Source of the DNA: Comamonas testosteroni TK102
Lineage (GTDB): Bacteria; Pseudomonadota; Gammaproteobacteria; Burkholderiales; Burkholderiaceae_C
DNA: 64,000 nucleotides
Reading direction: 5' to 3'
Assembly: GCF_000739375.1 (NCBI RefSeq)
Contig: NZ_CP006704.1
Location: 2,418,001-2,482,000, forward strand
Shown: positions 45,214 to 53,995 of the stretch, one piece after another
Numbering within the stretch: the stretch's first letter is position 1
Layout of the letters: every line of letters begins with the position of its first letter
Position numbers and translations under genes: made by a program
The notes under the pieces: generated by a model
Database searches by the model: none
The model's input: the letters and a program-made list of their open reading frames with translations, nothing else
Told to the model about the DNA's origin: nothing

Positions 45214-45642
45214 ATGGCTTTTTTCAAGGTTCAGACTCTTCAACTTGCTTTGGGTGCTGTGGTCTTGTCACTGGCCGGCATGGCCGGCGCACAGACGGAT
45301 GCGGCCAAGCCGGCGGCTGAAGCAGCTGCGATGGATGCGGCCAAGCCTGCGATGAAAAAGCACCACCATCGTCACCATCACAAGGGTCAGCGCCCCATGC
45401 GCGAGAGCAATTCATCGTCTCGCGAGGCGATGGCGGCCAGTGCCGAGGCCAAGAAGGGCAAGCTCGATGATGGCCAGGGCATGAGCCAGTACCAGCGCAA
45501 TGCCTATGCCCGCTGCGGGGTGTTCAAGACCGAAATCGACCAGCAGGCATGCATGGCGCGCGTCAAGGATGGCGCGGTCAGCGGCTCGGTCAAGGACGGC
45601 GGCATCCTGCGCGAAATCACGGTTGAGGAAATCATTCGCTGA
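45214..45642 (+). CDS. Secreted His-rich protein of a conserved Burkholderiales family
   Basis: A protein of about 142 residues. The signal peptide ends near AGMAGAQTD. The mature part has an Ala/Lys-rich segment, a His cluster (KKHHHRHHHKG) that could bind metal, then a conserved domain with two cysteines (RCGVFKTEIDQQACMARV) and SGSVKDGGILREITVEE. This C-terminal domain is seen in many small Burkholderiales proteins of unknown function. GGAG lies before the ATG at 45214. It is probably periplasmic; a cobalt or nickel link to B12 is only a guess. Confidence 0.78.
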   Translation: MAFFKVQTLQLALGAVVLSLAGMAGAQTDAAKPAAEAAAMDAAKPAMKKHHHRHHHKGQRPMRESNSSSREAMAASAEAKKGKLDDGQGMSQYQRNAYARCGVFKTEIDQQACMARVKDGAVSGSVKDGGILREITVEEIIR

Positions 45643-45664
45643 TGCCTTTGCCGCGCCTTCAGCC

Positions 45665-45686
45665 AAGGCCCTTCGGGGCCTTTTTT
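45665..45686 (+). terminator. Rho-independent terminator before cobT
   Basis: Hairpin AAGGCCC-TTCG-GGGCCTT followed by further T. It has a stable TTCG loop and lies 23 bases after the His-rich gene, so cobT probably has its own promoter. Confidence 0.85.
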
Positions 45687-45814
45687 CATGCAGCTTCTGG
45701 GCAATCGGTGAACTTGGCGTTGCGGTGCCGATGAAAGCGCGATACTTGCAAGATAGCAAAAACGTGCCTTCCGCATCCCGGTGGTGGATGGCACCCAGGC
45801 CAGATGCACCGGGA

Positions 45815-46939
45815 ATGACTGCACGCATGAGTTCCGCTTCCTTTTCCGAATTCCCACCGTCCACCCTCTGGTCCTGCCCGCAGGTGCAGGACATCCATGA
45901 TGCGGTGCTGCAAGCCCGGGTCCAGCATCGTCTGGATTTCAAGACCAAGCCCCAGGGATCGCTGGGCGTGCTGGAGCAGCTGGCCTTGCGCATTGCCGGC
46001 ATCGTGGGTTGCGAGACTCCTGAGCTGCATGCACCGCAGATGGTGGTGTTTGCCGCGGATCACGGACTGGCCGCCCAGGGGGTGTCGGCCTATCCGGTCG
46101 ACGTGACCTGGCAGATGGTGGAGAACTTCCTCGCTGGCGGTGCCGCGGTGAGCGTGCTGTCTCTGCAAAACGGAATTGATCTGAATGTGGTCGACTGCGG
46201 GGTGGCCCGCGACTTTGAGGCACGTGAGCAGGATCCTGCGCACAAGCTTCCCAGGGCCCATGAGCCGCGCCTGTGGCGGCGCAAGGTGGCCTATGGCACG
46301 GCGGACTGCAGCCAGGGTCCGGCCATGAGCGAAGCCCAATGCGCAATGGCGCTGCGCAATGGCTCAGAACTTGTCAGGAAGCTGCCGGGCAATGCACTGC
46401 TGCTGGGTGAGATGGGTATCGGCAATACGTCCAGCGCTTCACTGCTGCTGGCACGGCTGTGCGGCGAGCCCGTCGAGGAAGTGACCGGGGTGGGCACGGG
46501 CCTGAGCAGCGAAGGCCTGGTGCGCAAGATCGCCGTGCTCAGGCGGGTGCTGGACTTTCATGCCAGCGTGCAAGAGCCGCTGGCTGTGCTGGCTGCCATG
46601 GGCGGGCTGGAGATCGCAACCATGACGGGAGCCGTGCTGCAGGCCGCTGCAGAACGCCGCCTGATCGTGGTGGATGGCTTCATCACCACGGCTGCCGTGC
46701 TGGTGGCCAGCCGTCTTCAGCCTCATGTGCTGCAGCGCTGTGTGTATGCCCATCGCTCAGGCGAGCCTGGGCATGCCCGCCTGCTGGCTCACCTCCAGGC
46801 CCAGCCCATGCTGGACTGGCAGTTGCGCCTGGGCGAAGGCTCTGGCGCGGCGCTGGCCTGGCCGCTGCTGCGCTCGGCATGCACCATGCTCAACGAGATG
46901 GCCAGCTTTGAATCAGCCGGCGTCAGCGGCAAGAGCTGA
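45815..46939 (+). CDS. cobT: Nicotinate-nucleotide:dimethylbenzimidazole phosphoribosyltransferase CobT
   Basis: An enzyme of about 374 residues that turns dimethylbenzimidazole and nicotinate mononucleotide into alpha-ribazole phosphate. DFKTKPQGSLGVLEQLA, VVFAADHGLAAQGVSAYP, GEMGIGNTSSASLL and the Glu-containing C-terminal region are typical. ATG at 45815 or 45827 is plausible; the open frame further upstream crosses the terminator and is not used. It works with BluB to supply the lower ligand. Confidence 0.92.
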   Translation: MTARMSSASFSEFPPSTLWSCPQVQDIHDAVLQARVQHRLDFKTKPQGSLGVLEQLALRIAGIVGCETPELHAPQMVVFAADHGLAAQGVSAYPVDVTWQMVENFLAGGAAVSVLSLQNGIDLNVVDCGVARDFEAREQDPAHKLPRAHEPRLWRRKVAYGTADCSQGPAMSEAQCAMALRNGSELVRKLPGNALLLGEMGIGNTSSASLLLARLCGEPVEEVTGVGTGLSSEGLVRKIAVLRRVLDFHASVQEPLAVLAAMGGLEIATMTGAVLQAAAERRLIVVDGFITTAAVLVASRLQPHVLQRCVYAHRSGEPGHARLLAHLQAQPMLDWQLRLGEGSGAALAWPLLRSACTMLNEMASFESAGVSGKS

Positions 46940-46945
46940 GGTATT

Positions 46946-46975
46946 TGAAAAAATATAGCAGCAAGCGCTTTTTGG
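46946..46975 (-). repeat. Dispersed repeat copy D between cobT and nth
   Basis: On the minus strand AAGCGCTTGCTGCTAT followed by a run of T matches the dispersed pattern seen four other times in the window. It occupies most of the 55-base gap between the converging cobT and nth genes. Confidence 0.5.
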
Positions 46976-46994
46976 GTATGCGTCTGAGGTGGTT

Positions 46995-47651
46995 TTAGCT
47001 CTTTTTTCCTGCTGCCGGTGCCGGGGTCTTGGGCGTGAAATCGCAGTACTGCGAGACCACGCATTCCCAGCAGCGCGGCTTGCGCGCCTGGCAGACATAG
47101 CGGCCCAGCAGGATCAGCCAGTGGTGGGAGTCCACCGCATATTCGTCGGGCACGCGCTTGAGCAACTGCTTCTCGACTTCGAGCGGATTCTTGCCAGGGG
47201 CCAGCCCCGTGCGGTTGCCGACACGGAAGATATGCGTGTCCACGGCCATGGTGGGCTGGCCGAAAGCCACGTTGAGTACCACGTTGGCGGTCTTGCGGCC
47301 CACGCCGGGAAGGGCTTCCAGCTCTTCGCGGGTGCTTGGAACTCTGCCGCCATGCAACTGAACCAGCATGCGGCAGGTCTCCATCAGATGCTTGGCCTTG
47401 CTGCGGTACAGGCCTATGGTCTTGATATAGCTCTCCAATCCCTCGACCCCCAGATCCAGAATGGCCTGCGGCGTGTTGGCGACCGGAAACAGCTTGCGCG
47501 TGGCCTTGTTCACGCCCACGTCGGTGGCCTGGGCAGACAGCAGCACGGCGGTCAGCAGCTCGAATACCGTGGTGTATTCCAGCTCGGTTTGTGGCGTGGG
47601 GTTGGCGGCCTTGAGCGCAGCAAAAAACGGCGCTATATCGTTTTTCTTCAT
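46995..47651 (-). CDS. nth: Endonuclease III (Nth)
   Basis: A 218-residue DNA glycosylase/AP lyase that removes oxidised pyrimidines. The helix-hairpin-helix LPGVGRKTANVVL carries the catalytic Lys, VDTHIFRVGNR the catalytic Asp, and the C-terminal CQARKPRCWECVVSQYC has the C-x6-C-x2-C-x5-C pattern for a 4Fe-4S cluster. The ATG at 47651 is the right start; a much longer frame upstream is a shadow of the TpsB gene. Confidence 0.96.
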   Translation of the reverse strand: MKKNDIAPFFAALKAANPTPQTELEYTTVFELLTAVLLSAQATDVGVNKATRKLFPVANTPQAILDLGVEGLESYIKTIGLYRSKAKHLMETCRMLVQLHGGRVPSTREELEALPGVGRKTANVVLNVAFGQPTMAVDTHIFRVGNRTGLAPGKNPLEVEKQLLKRVPDEYAVDSHHWLILLGRYVCQARKPRCWECVVSQYCDFTPKTPAPAAGKKS

Positions 47652-47691
47652 GGGCGATATTGTGGCTTGTGGTTCGTGGGGCCGAACCAAG

Positions 47692-47718
47692 AAAAAGCCG
47701 CTGTGTTGCACAGCGGCT
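47692..47718 (-). terminator. Terminator of the TpsB-like gene
   Basis: On the minus strand AGCCGCTGTG and CACAGCGGCT form a 10-bp stem with a 3-base loop followed by T. It is 23 bases after the TpsB-like stop. Confidence 0.85.
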
Positions 47719-47740
47719 CGGATGCCATGGGCTGGGCGGC

Positions 47741-49483
47741 TCAGGGGTCCAGGTTGTAGCTCAGTACCAGGCTGTAGCGCAGCTCCCGCTCGGGATTGTT
47801 GATGGAGCGCTCGCCCAGCGGCTTGCTCATGGCAAGGTCGAGTGCGTAATGACGGCTGTCGGACAGGCGCAGGCCCAGGCTGGCGGAGCGCAGCGTGTTG
47901 CCCTTGACACCGCTGGTCTGCTGATGCGTGCGAGCCCATTCGTAGAGCAGATAGGGCTCGGCCGACTTGATCCAGGCCTGGTTGATGGGGAACTGGTAGT
48001 TGAGTTCGGCACTGGCACCCATGCCGGAATCGCCCGAGAACTCGCCAGCCTGATAGCCGCGGCCGAAGCGGGTGGAGCCAAAGGAGATTTTCTCCGGGAC
48101 CGGAAGAACGTCGGCACTGTATTGCCCACCCACGGCAAAAGCGGCTCCCATCTTGTTGGCAAAGCGATGGCGCTGCGCATAGTCTGCGGTGATGCGGGTG
48201 AAGTCCAGCTTGGCCGGATTCTGGAGTTTTTGCAGCAGGCCCTGCCCATAGTAGAGGTCCAGGTTCTTGTAGGCCCCCAGGCTGTCCAGGCCGTGGGCCA
48301 ACAGGACCGATGCGGAGCGGGTGGTGGTCTTGCCATAGGACGCCCAGGCCATCTGCGCATAGATCGTTCGAACCTTTTCCTCGCGCAGCAGCGAGGCCTG
48401 GCTGTCGGCCAGCTCGCGGCTGTAGTTGATGGCATACAGGCCTGCCGTGGTGCTGAGCTGGGTGGTATTGCTCAGTATCCAGGGGTGGCTGATGTTGAAG
48501 TCCAGCTTGCGCTGCTGCGTCAGGTCGTCGATGCCGGGAATGCGCGTTGCCGGCGGGTTGAGGCTGCGGTAGTCGGAATAGCTGACACGTGCCTGCGTGC
48601 CCTCTGGGGTCAGCTGCTGCGTGAAGCCAATGCTGCCGAATCTTTCCTTGTCGGGGTTTTGCAGCATGGCCGAGGCCTGAAGCTGGCTGCCAGCCCACAA
48701 GGGGTCGTTCAGGGTGAGAGAGGCAATGATGCGTGGTGTGGGCTTGCGTGCTTCGCCTCCGACGGTGACGGCGATGGGCTTGTGCTTGGATTTGATGATC
48801 AGTGGCACAGCACCGTCAGTGGTCGTCGGCAGATTGGCCGATGCCGTGATCTGCACTCCGGGCAGGCGCGCCATCAGCTGGGTCTGGTGCTGAAAAGTCT
48901 TGGTGGTCAAAGGCCTTTCGTTGAGAAGCGGCTGGGCAATTTCGCGTATCTGGTCCTCGGAACGGCCGAAATTGCCTTCCAGATTCAGGCTCTGCACATA
49001 GCCTTCGACCACGATGACCTGCACCGCGCCATTGGCAAAGTCCTGTGGAGGAAGGTAGGCAAAAGACAGGGCGTAGCCATGGCGCTGGTATAGCTCGCTG
49101 ACCTTCTGGGTCGCGGCATTGAGTTCACCGACCGTATGCGTGCCATTGATGAAAGGGGTGAAAAGCGCGCTGACCTCTTCGAAAGGAATCGCCGTGCTTC
49201 CCTGCACGTTGACGCCACGTACTGCGACCTGGAGGTTGATGAGATCCTGGGGACTTGGCGGGGGCTTGTCGATCTGCACCGGAACCTGCCTGGGCTGCTG
49301 TTGCAGATTCCTTGCGGACTCGGGCGTCTGCGGCAGGCTGTTGAGCGGATTGCCGCCCTGCTGTGACCAGGCCAGAGGAGCCCAGGCCGCAAGTGCCAGT
49401 GCCTGAATTCTGTGGCCGATGCGGCCCTTTGGTTTTGCTTTTGACTGCAAAAGTCCCTCCTGTTCTATTTTTATGGCTCTCAT
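47741..49483 (-). CDS. ShlB/FhaC/HecB-type two-partner secretion transporter (TpsB)
   Basis: A 580-residue outer-membrane transporter. After a signal-like helix (to about SQQG) come a Pro/Gln-rich stretch, two POTRA domains (about 85-240; VAVRGVNVQGSTAIPFEEV) and a 16-strand barrel ending ...YSLVLSYNLDP. The L6-loop signature FGRGYQAGEF (VRGY/F motif) is present. TpsB proteins export a large TpsA adhesin or haemolysin. No TpsA gene is beside it; the neighbour is a glycine-rich lipoprotein gene. Confidence 0.92.
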   Translation of the reverse strand: MRAIKIEQEGLLQSKAKPKGRIGHRIQALALAAWAPLAWSQQGGNPLNSLPQTPESARNLQQQPRQVPVQIDKPPPSPQDLINLQVAVRGVNVQGSTAIPFEEVSALFTPFINGTHTVGELNAATQKVSELYQRHGYALSFAYLPPQDFANGAVQVIVVEGYVQSLNLEGNFGRSEDQIREIAQPLLNERPLTTKTFQHQTQLMARLPGVQITASANLPTTTDGAVPLIIKSKHKPIAVTVGGEARKPTPRIIASLTLNDPLWAGSQLQASAMLQNPDKERFGSIGFTQQLTPEGTQARVSYSDYRSLNPPATRIPGIDDLTQQRKLDFNISHPWILSNTTQLSTTAGLYAINYSRELADSQASLLREEKVRTIYAQMAWASYGKTTTRSASVLLAHGLDSLGAYKNLDLYYGQGLLQKLQNPAKLDFTRITADYAQRHRFANKMGAAFAVGGQYSADVLPVPEKISFGSTRFGRGYQAGEFSGDSGMGASAELNYQFPINQAWIKSAEPYLLYEWARTHQQTSGVKGNTLRSASLGLRLSDSRHYALDLAMSKPLGERSINNPERELRYSLVLSYNLDP

Positions 49484-49523
49484 TGTTCCCTACATCCCCA
49501 GAACTGGGTATGGGGCTGTCGTA

Positions 49524-49547
49524 AAAAAGCCCGCCTGAAGGCGGGCC
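49524..49547 (-). terminator. Terminator between lipoprotein and TpsB-like genes
   Basis: On the minus strand GCCCGCC-TTCA-GGCGGGC is followed by six T. It lies between the lipoprotein stop (49583) and the TpsB start (49483), so the two genes are largely separate transcription units. Confidence 0.87.
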
Positions 49548-49582
49548 AGGCTCAAGCGGTGCACTGGCCACCGCTGTTTCCC

Positions 49583-51082
49583 TTACTTGCTGGTGGCTAC
49601 CGCTCCACCACCCAGGCCAAGCGCCAGATTGCCACCCAGCAGACCGCCCAGCAGGCCGCCCGAGGCGCTTGCGCCACCTGCAGCACCTGCGCCAGCCGTG
49701 ACATTGGTCACGCCGCCCAGCACGCCGCCCACGAGGCCGGTGACCGTGCCCACGGTGTTGCCGACCAGGCCCGTGACTGCGGTGCCGGCATTGCCGCTGC
49801 CTCCTGCTGATCCTGCGACACCGCCGACCAGCCCGGTCACGCCGCCCAGCACGCCACCGACCAGATTGCCTGCGCCTGCAACCGGGCTGCCGGCATTGCC
49901 GCCGCCGCTCACGCCACCAGTCACGCCACCCACCAGGCCCGTGACCGAGCCCAGCACGCCGCCGACGATATTGCCGGAGCCGCCGGCAGAGCCACCCGCG
50001 CCGCCCGTGACATTGCCGAGCACGCCACCGAGCAGGCCGCCGCTAGGTGTGCCGGGACCTGTCACCACGCCACCCAGGCCGGCCACGGTCTGGCCGACAC
50101 CCGAAACCACGCCGCCCAGCGGAGCCACAACCGGAACTCCGGTGCTGGTGACGGAAGCTCCTACATGATTGACCACACCGCCCACAGTGCCCAGCAAGCT
50201 GTTCACTGGCTGGCCCAGGCCCGTGGTCTGAACCAGATTCTGGGTGGTGCCCAGGACGGTGCTCAACACCGGCGTTGCGACCTGGCTGACCTGAGTGGTC
50301 AGACCCGAGACCAGCGGATTGCTGGTCAGCTGAGCCACCGTGCCTTCGACGCCGGAAACGGTGGTGCCGAGGATTTGCACCGTGCCGCCCGCCAGGCCCG
50401 CCACATCGCCGACCACGCCAAGCTGAGGAGTATCCAGCGCACTGACCGTCTTGCCTGCCGAAGTGACCGCAGCGCCCAGATAGCCGACGGCGGGAGCCAC
50501 GCCTTGCAAGGTGGTGCCTATGGGGTCAGCCGTCTTGCCGATCTGGCCCAGGCCCGCGCTGACGCCACTGCCGACGCTGTTGACGGCATTGTTCACATTG
50601 CCAAGAATGCCGCTGGCAGGTTGGGCCACGCCGCTCAGAGGCGTGCCGCTGGTGGCCGTGCCCAGAGTGGAGGTCACGATATTGTTGACATCGCTGATGA
50701 CGCCGGTGGTGCCGGTCAGCGTTCCTGTGACATCGGCCACGGTTTCGCGCACGGGAGTCAGCGGGGTGCTTGCAACGGGCGGATTGCCCGTGCCGCCGTC
50801 ACCGCCACCGGTGTTGCCGCCACCGGTACCGCCGCCCGTGCCCCCACCCGTGCCGCCGCCCGTGCCGCCTGTGCCACCGCCTGTGCCACCGCCTGTGCCA
50901 CCACCGGCAACCACGTCGCCGCCGCCGGTGCCGTCGGGTCCGAGATCACTGCGCAAGGAGCCGCTGGAGCCGCAGGCTGCCAGGCTGGCAACCAGAGCCA
51001 CGGCACACAGGCTGCGCAGGCTTAACGGGGTCTTGCCGTTGATAGCGGCAGACAAGGCCTTGCTGGTAAAACTAGTACGCAT
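49583..51082 (-). CDS. Collagen-like, glycine-rich repeat lipoprotein
   Basis: A 499-residue secreted protein. The signal peptide ends in a lipobox LAAC (Cys37). A GGGTGGGTGG-type tract (about 52-95) follows, then a long low-complexity region rich in Gly, Val, Thr and Ser with recurring GGVLGxVTGLVGGV blocks (about 330-490). No enzyme motif is seen. Similar proteins are annotated 'collagen-like triple helix repeat-containing', though strict Gly-X-Y periodicity is not obvious here. It is probably a cell-surface or fibre-forming protein. The 298-base upstream region is AT-rich and should hold its promoter. Confidence 0.8.
   Translation of the reverse strand: MRTSFTSKALSAAINGKTPLSLRSLCAVALVASLAACGSSGSLRSDLGPDGTGGGDVVAGGGTGGGTGGGTGGTGGGTGGGTGGGTGGGNTGGGDGGTGNPPVASTPLTPVRETVADVTGTLTGTTGVISDVNNIVTSTLGTATSGTPLSGVAQPASGILGNVNNAVNSVGSGVSAGLGQIGKTADPIGTTLQGVAPAVGYLGAAVTSAGKTVSALDTPQLGVVGDVAGLAGGTVQILGTTVSGVEGTVAQLTSNPLVSGLTTQVSQVATPVLSTVLGTTQNLVQTTGLGQPVNSLLGTVGGVVNHVGASVTSTGVPVVAPLGGVVSGVGQTVAGLGGVVTGPGTPSGGLLGGVLGNVTGGAGGSAGGSGNIVGGVLGSVTGLVGGVTGGVSGGGNAGSPVAGAGNLVGGVLGGVTGLVGGVAGSAGGSGNAGTAVTGLVGNTVGTVTGLVGGVLGGVTNVTAGAGAAGGASASGGLLGGLLGGNLALGLGGGAVATSK
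50805..50925 (-). repeat. In-frame GGT/GGC tandem repeat tract
   Basis: Repeats of GGCGGTGGCACA-like 12-base units encode the GGGT blocks of the lipoprotein. Units of 12 are in frame, so gain or loss of copies would change the length of the protein without a frameshift. Confidence 0.75.
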
Positions 51083-51380
51083 AAATCCTCCATCCCAAAA
51101 ACAAGTGAAAAAATCCGTTAAATACGCGGTCCGTGGATCGGTAGGCGTATGTTCTTGTCAGAGGCTTGGCGCTGTCCAATTCAAAGTTTGAGACACGAAG
51201 TTATGCGCAATTAACAATTGCTATCAACTTCAATAGATTGGCAGGAGTTTGATTACCTGCTGCATGGAATAGCGCCTACATAAAAGCCACTTCCTGTCTC
51301 TGGGGCGATTCGCGCGCCACAATGCAAGCCTGCCGCTCAAGCAGCGACGAGATTCCTGTAGCGCTTTAACCAAAAAACGT

Positions 51381-52577
51381 ATGCAATTTGCCAAACGACT
51401 CGATAACGTAGAAACCTCTGCGATCCGCGAACTCTTCAAGCTGCTGGGCAAGCCCGGAATCATCAGCTTTGCGGGGGGCTTTCCGGACAGCGCCATGTTT
51501 GACGTAGCCGGCATCGGCGCAGCCTCTGCCGCTGCCCTGCAGCAGGAGGCGGGTGCTGCTTTGCAATACGGTGCGACCGAGGGCTATCAGCCGCTGCGCG
51601 AGCAGTTGTCGGCCTTCATGGCCGGCAAGGGCGTGCCTGACGTGGCGCCCGATCAGCTCGTCGTCACTACGGGCAGCCAGCAGGCACTGGACCTGCTGGG
51701 CAAGACCATGCTGGGCGAGGGGGACAAGGTCATCGTGGAAGGGCCGACTTTCCTGGCCACGATCCAGTGCTTCCGTCTCTATGGCGCGCAGGTGATTTCC
51801 GCACCTGTGGACGAGCATGGCGTGAAGACCGATGAGCTCGAAAAGCTGATTGCCGAGCACCAGCCCAAGCTGGTCTACCTGATTCCCACGTTTGGCAACC
51901 CCAGCGGAGCCATGCTGAGCCTGGAGCGTCGCAAGAAAGTGCTGGAGCTGGCCGTCAAGTACCAGACGCTGGTGGTGGAAGACGACCCCTATGGCGACCT
52001 GTACTTCAATGAGGCGCCACCTGCCAGCCTGCTGTCGCTGACGCGCGAAGTTCCCGGCAGCCGCGAGTGGCTGGCCCACTGCGGCTCCTTGTCCAAGGTG
52101 CTCAGCCCCGGCCTGCGCATCGGCTGGCTGATCGCCCAACCCGAATTGCTGGCTCGCGCCGTGATGTGCAAGCAGTTCAGCGATGCCCATACCAGCACCT
52201 TTGCCCAGGCCACTGCCGCCCAGTACCTGAAGTCCGGCGTCATGCCTCAGACCCTGGCTCATGTACGCGAGGTCTATGCCAAGCGCGCCAAGACCATGGG
52301 CGATGAACTGCGTGAGCAACTGGGCGATGCCATCGAGTTCGTGCAGCCTGAGGGCGGCCTGTTCATGTGGGTGCGTCTGACGGGCGCTCGTGGCCAGCTG
52401 GCGGATGCCGGAGTGCTGGCAAAGAAGGCCATCGAAGAGGGCGTGGCCTTTGTGCCCGGTGCTCCGTTCTATGCGCAAAACCCCGACGCATCGAGTTTCC
52501 GCCTTTCGTTTGCCACTGCCGACGAAGACAAGATTCGCGCAGGCATTGCCCGCCTTGCCAAGGCACTCAAGGCATGA
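51381..52577 (+). CDS. PLP-dependent aminotransferase (2-aminoadipate/LysN-like)
   Basis: A 398-residue fold-type I aminotransferase. The opening SAIRELFKLLGKPGIISFAGGFPD is typical of the AadAT/LysN/MocR-catalytic group; the PLP lysine is in SLSKVLSPGLRIGW and the acid in VEDDPYG. It lacks a helix-turn-helix domain, so it is an enzyme and not a MocR regulator. The substrate (2-aminoadipate, aromatic or branched amino acids) is not decided by sequence. slyX overlaps its stop. Confidence 0.9.
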   Translation: MQFAKRLDNVETSAIRELFKLLGKPGIISFAGGFPDSAMFDVAGIGAASAAALQQEAGAALQYGATEGYQPLREQLSAFMAGKGVPDVAPDQLVVTTGSQQALDLLGKTMLGEGDKVIVEGPTFLATIQCFRLYGAQVISAPVDEHGVKTDELEKLIAEHQPKLVYLIPTFGNPSGAMLSLERRKKVLELAVKYQTLVVEDDPYGDLYFNEAPPASLLSLTREVPGSREWLAHCGSLSKVLSPGLRIGWLIAQPELLARAVMCKQFSDAHTSTFAQATAAQYLKSGVMPQTLAHVREVYAKRAKTMGDELREQLGDAIEFVQPEGGLFMWVRLTGARGQLADAGVLAKKAIEEGVAFVPGAPFYAQNPDASSFRLSFATADEDKIRAGIARLAKALKA

Positions 52578-52795
52578 GCGACAGCCAGGAAGCGCTGCAA
52601 GAGCGAATCATGGAGCTGGAGATCAAGGCCAGCTACACCGAGGATTTGCTTGAGCAGCTCAATATGACGATTTATCGCCAGCAGCAGCAGATCGATCTGC
52701 TGATTGGCGAAGTGCGGGAGCTGAAGCGCCAGGCGCCCGAGGGCGGCGGTGCGGCGGTGCGCAATCTGCGCGACGAATTGCCACCGCATTACTGA
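52574..52795 (+). CDS. slyX: SlyX family protein
   Basis: A 73-residue coiled-coil protein (LQERIMELEIKASYTEDLLEQLN ... YRQQQQIDLL) ending RNLRDELPPHY, the classic SlyX C-terminus. The function is unknown in E. coli too. ATGA overlap with the aminotransferase gene. Confidence 0.9.
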   Translation: MSDSQEALQERIMELEIKASYTEDLLEQLNMTIYRQQQQIDLLIGEVRELKRQAPEGGGAAVRNLRDELPPHY

Positions 52796-52880
52796 CTGCG
52801 GCTGTGCCTGTAATTGCCGCTTGAGCTGCGGCAGATTCAAGATGCCTGCGGTGGCTCTGCCCGGCAACGGCAGCAGAGCC

Positions 52881-53852
52881 TTATTTGAGCGCCGTAAACT
52901 CTTTTCGGAGCGCCTGGTTTTCGCGCTGGTACGCGCGTGGCGGCAGGCCGCACCAGCGCTTGAAGGCGCGCGCAAAGACGCGCTCCGATTCGTAGCCGCA
53001 ATTCTCGGCGACCTGTACCAGGGGCAGGCCCGATTCCAGCTGCTGGGCAGCATGGGCCATGCGCTGCTGCAGCAGATAGGCCATCGGCGATGCTCCGACC
53101 AGTGCCTTGAATTTTTCGGCAAAGCGCGAGCGCGACATGGCGGCTTCCCTGGCCAGGGTCTGCAGGGTCCAGTCATGGCTGGGGCTGCCGTGGATGGCGG
53201 CCAGGGCCGTGGCAATCTGCGCATCGGCCAGGCCGCGCACCCAGCCCTGTTCATGCTCTTGCTGTGCGGCGAAATAGCTGCTCAGCACATGGACCATGGC
53301 CAGTTCGCCAAGACGCATTGCCGCCAGACGCCAGCCGGGGCGCCGTGCCAGGGAGTCCTCTATCAGCGTCTGCAGGACATGGCCCAGGATGGCTGGCGGT
53401 GCGGCTTGGTGTGCCGGTATATGCAGCAGTGGTGGCAGCAGGGGCAAGATGGTGTGGCGGCAGTGGGCCGATATCCATAGCAGCACCGAATCGATGCGGC
53501 TGCTGGCCCCGCTGCCGCCATGCTCGAAGGTGAGCGGGTTCTCGTCCTTGGGACCCTGGGCAAAGCGCTCGATCATCTGGGCGAACGAAATCGGTGGCAG
53601 CGTCAGATCCGAGGCCATGACATGCGGGCTGCCCAGCGGCAGCAGCACCAGATCGCCCGGCATGACCTGTACCGGAGCCTGGCCTCGTACCTGCAGCCAG
53701 TATGGCTGCCCCTGGCCGATGCGGATCATGGTGCCAGGCACGCCTTCGGAGGCCAGCGCCCAGGGGGCGTTCAGGAAAAAGCGCGCCGTTACCGCACGCT
53801 CGGCCCGGCAGATGGCCAGTACATCGCTTAAATGGTCGCTGCTTTGCTTCAT
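52881..53852 (-). CDS. AraC-family regulator with cupin-like sensor domain
   Basis: A 323-residue protein. The N-terminal cupin_6-type domain (about 10-190; VMPGDLVLLPLGSPHVMA) precedes a C-terminal AraC domain (about 215-310; LQTLAREAAMSRSRFAEKFKALVG and VAENCGYESERVFARAFKRW). It is divergent from a FAD monooxygenase gene across 143 bases, which is its likely target. Confidence 0.9.
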   Translation of the reverse strand: MKQSSDHLSDVLAICRAERAVTARFFLNAPWALASEGVPGTMIRIGQGQPYWLQVRGQAPVQVMPGDLVLLPLGSPHVMASDLTLPPISFAQMIERFAQGPKDENPLTFEHGGSGASSRIDSVLLWISAHCRHTILPLLPPLLHIPAHQAAPPAILGHVLQTLIEDSLARRPGWRLAAMRLGELAMVHVLSSYFAAQQEHEQGWVRGLADAQIATALAAIHGSPSHDWTLQTLAREAAMSRSRFAEKFKALVGASPMAYLLQQRMAHAAQQLESGLPLVQVAENCGYESERVFARAFKRWCGLPPRAYQRENQALRKEFTALK

Positions 53853-53995
53853 GGAGGATTTGGGACGATTTGTGCCATTTTAAGGATGTGCTGCGCTTCA
53901 CGCCGAAGCAGCTCTTGCCGACACTGGCTGGCACCGGGATCAGGATGCCGGCATGGACCGACCCGAGAAACCCATACCCATATCAAGGAGCAAGC

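Noticed and set aside
47660..49093. A 477-codon plus-strand frame
   Set aside because: It is opposite the TpsB-like gene and crosses its terminator. There is no family resemblance.
50805..50925. CRISPR-like repeats
   Set aside because: The units are short, in frame and inside a coding region with no spacers. They encode glycine-rich blocks.
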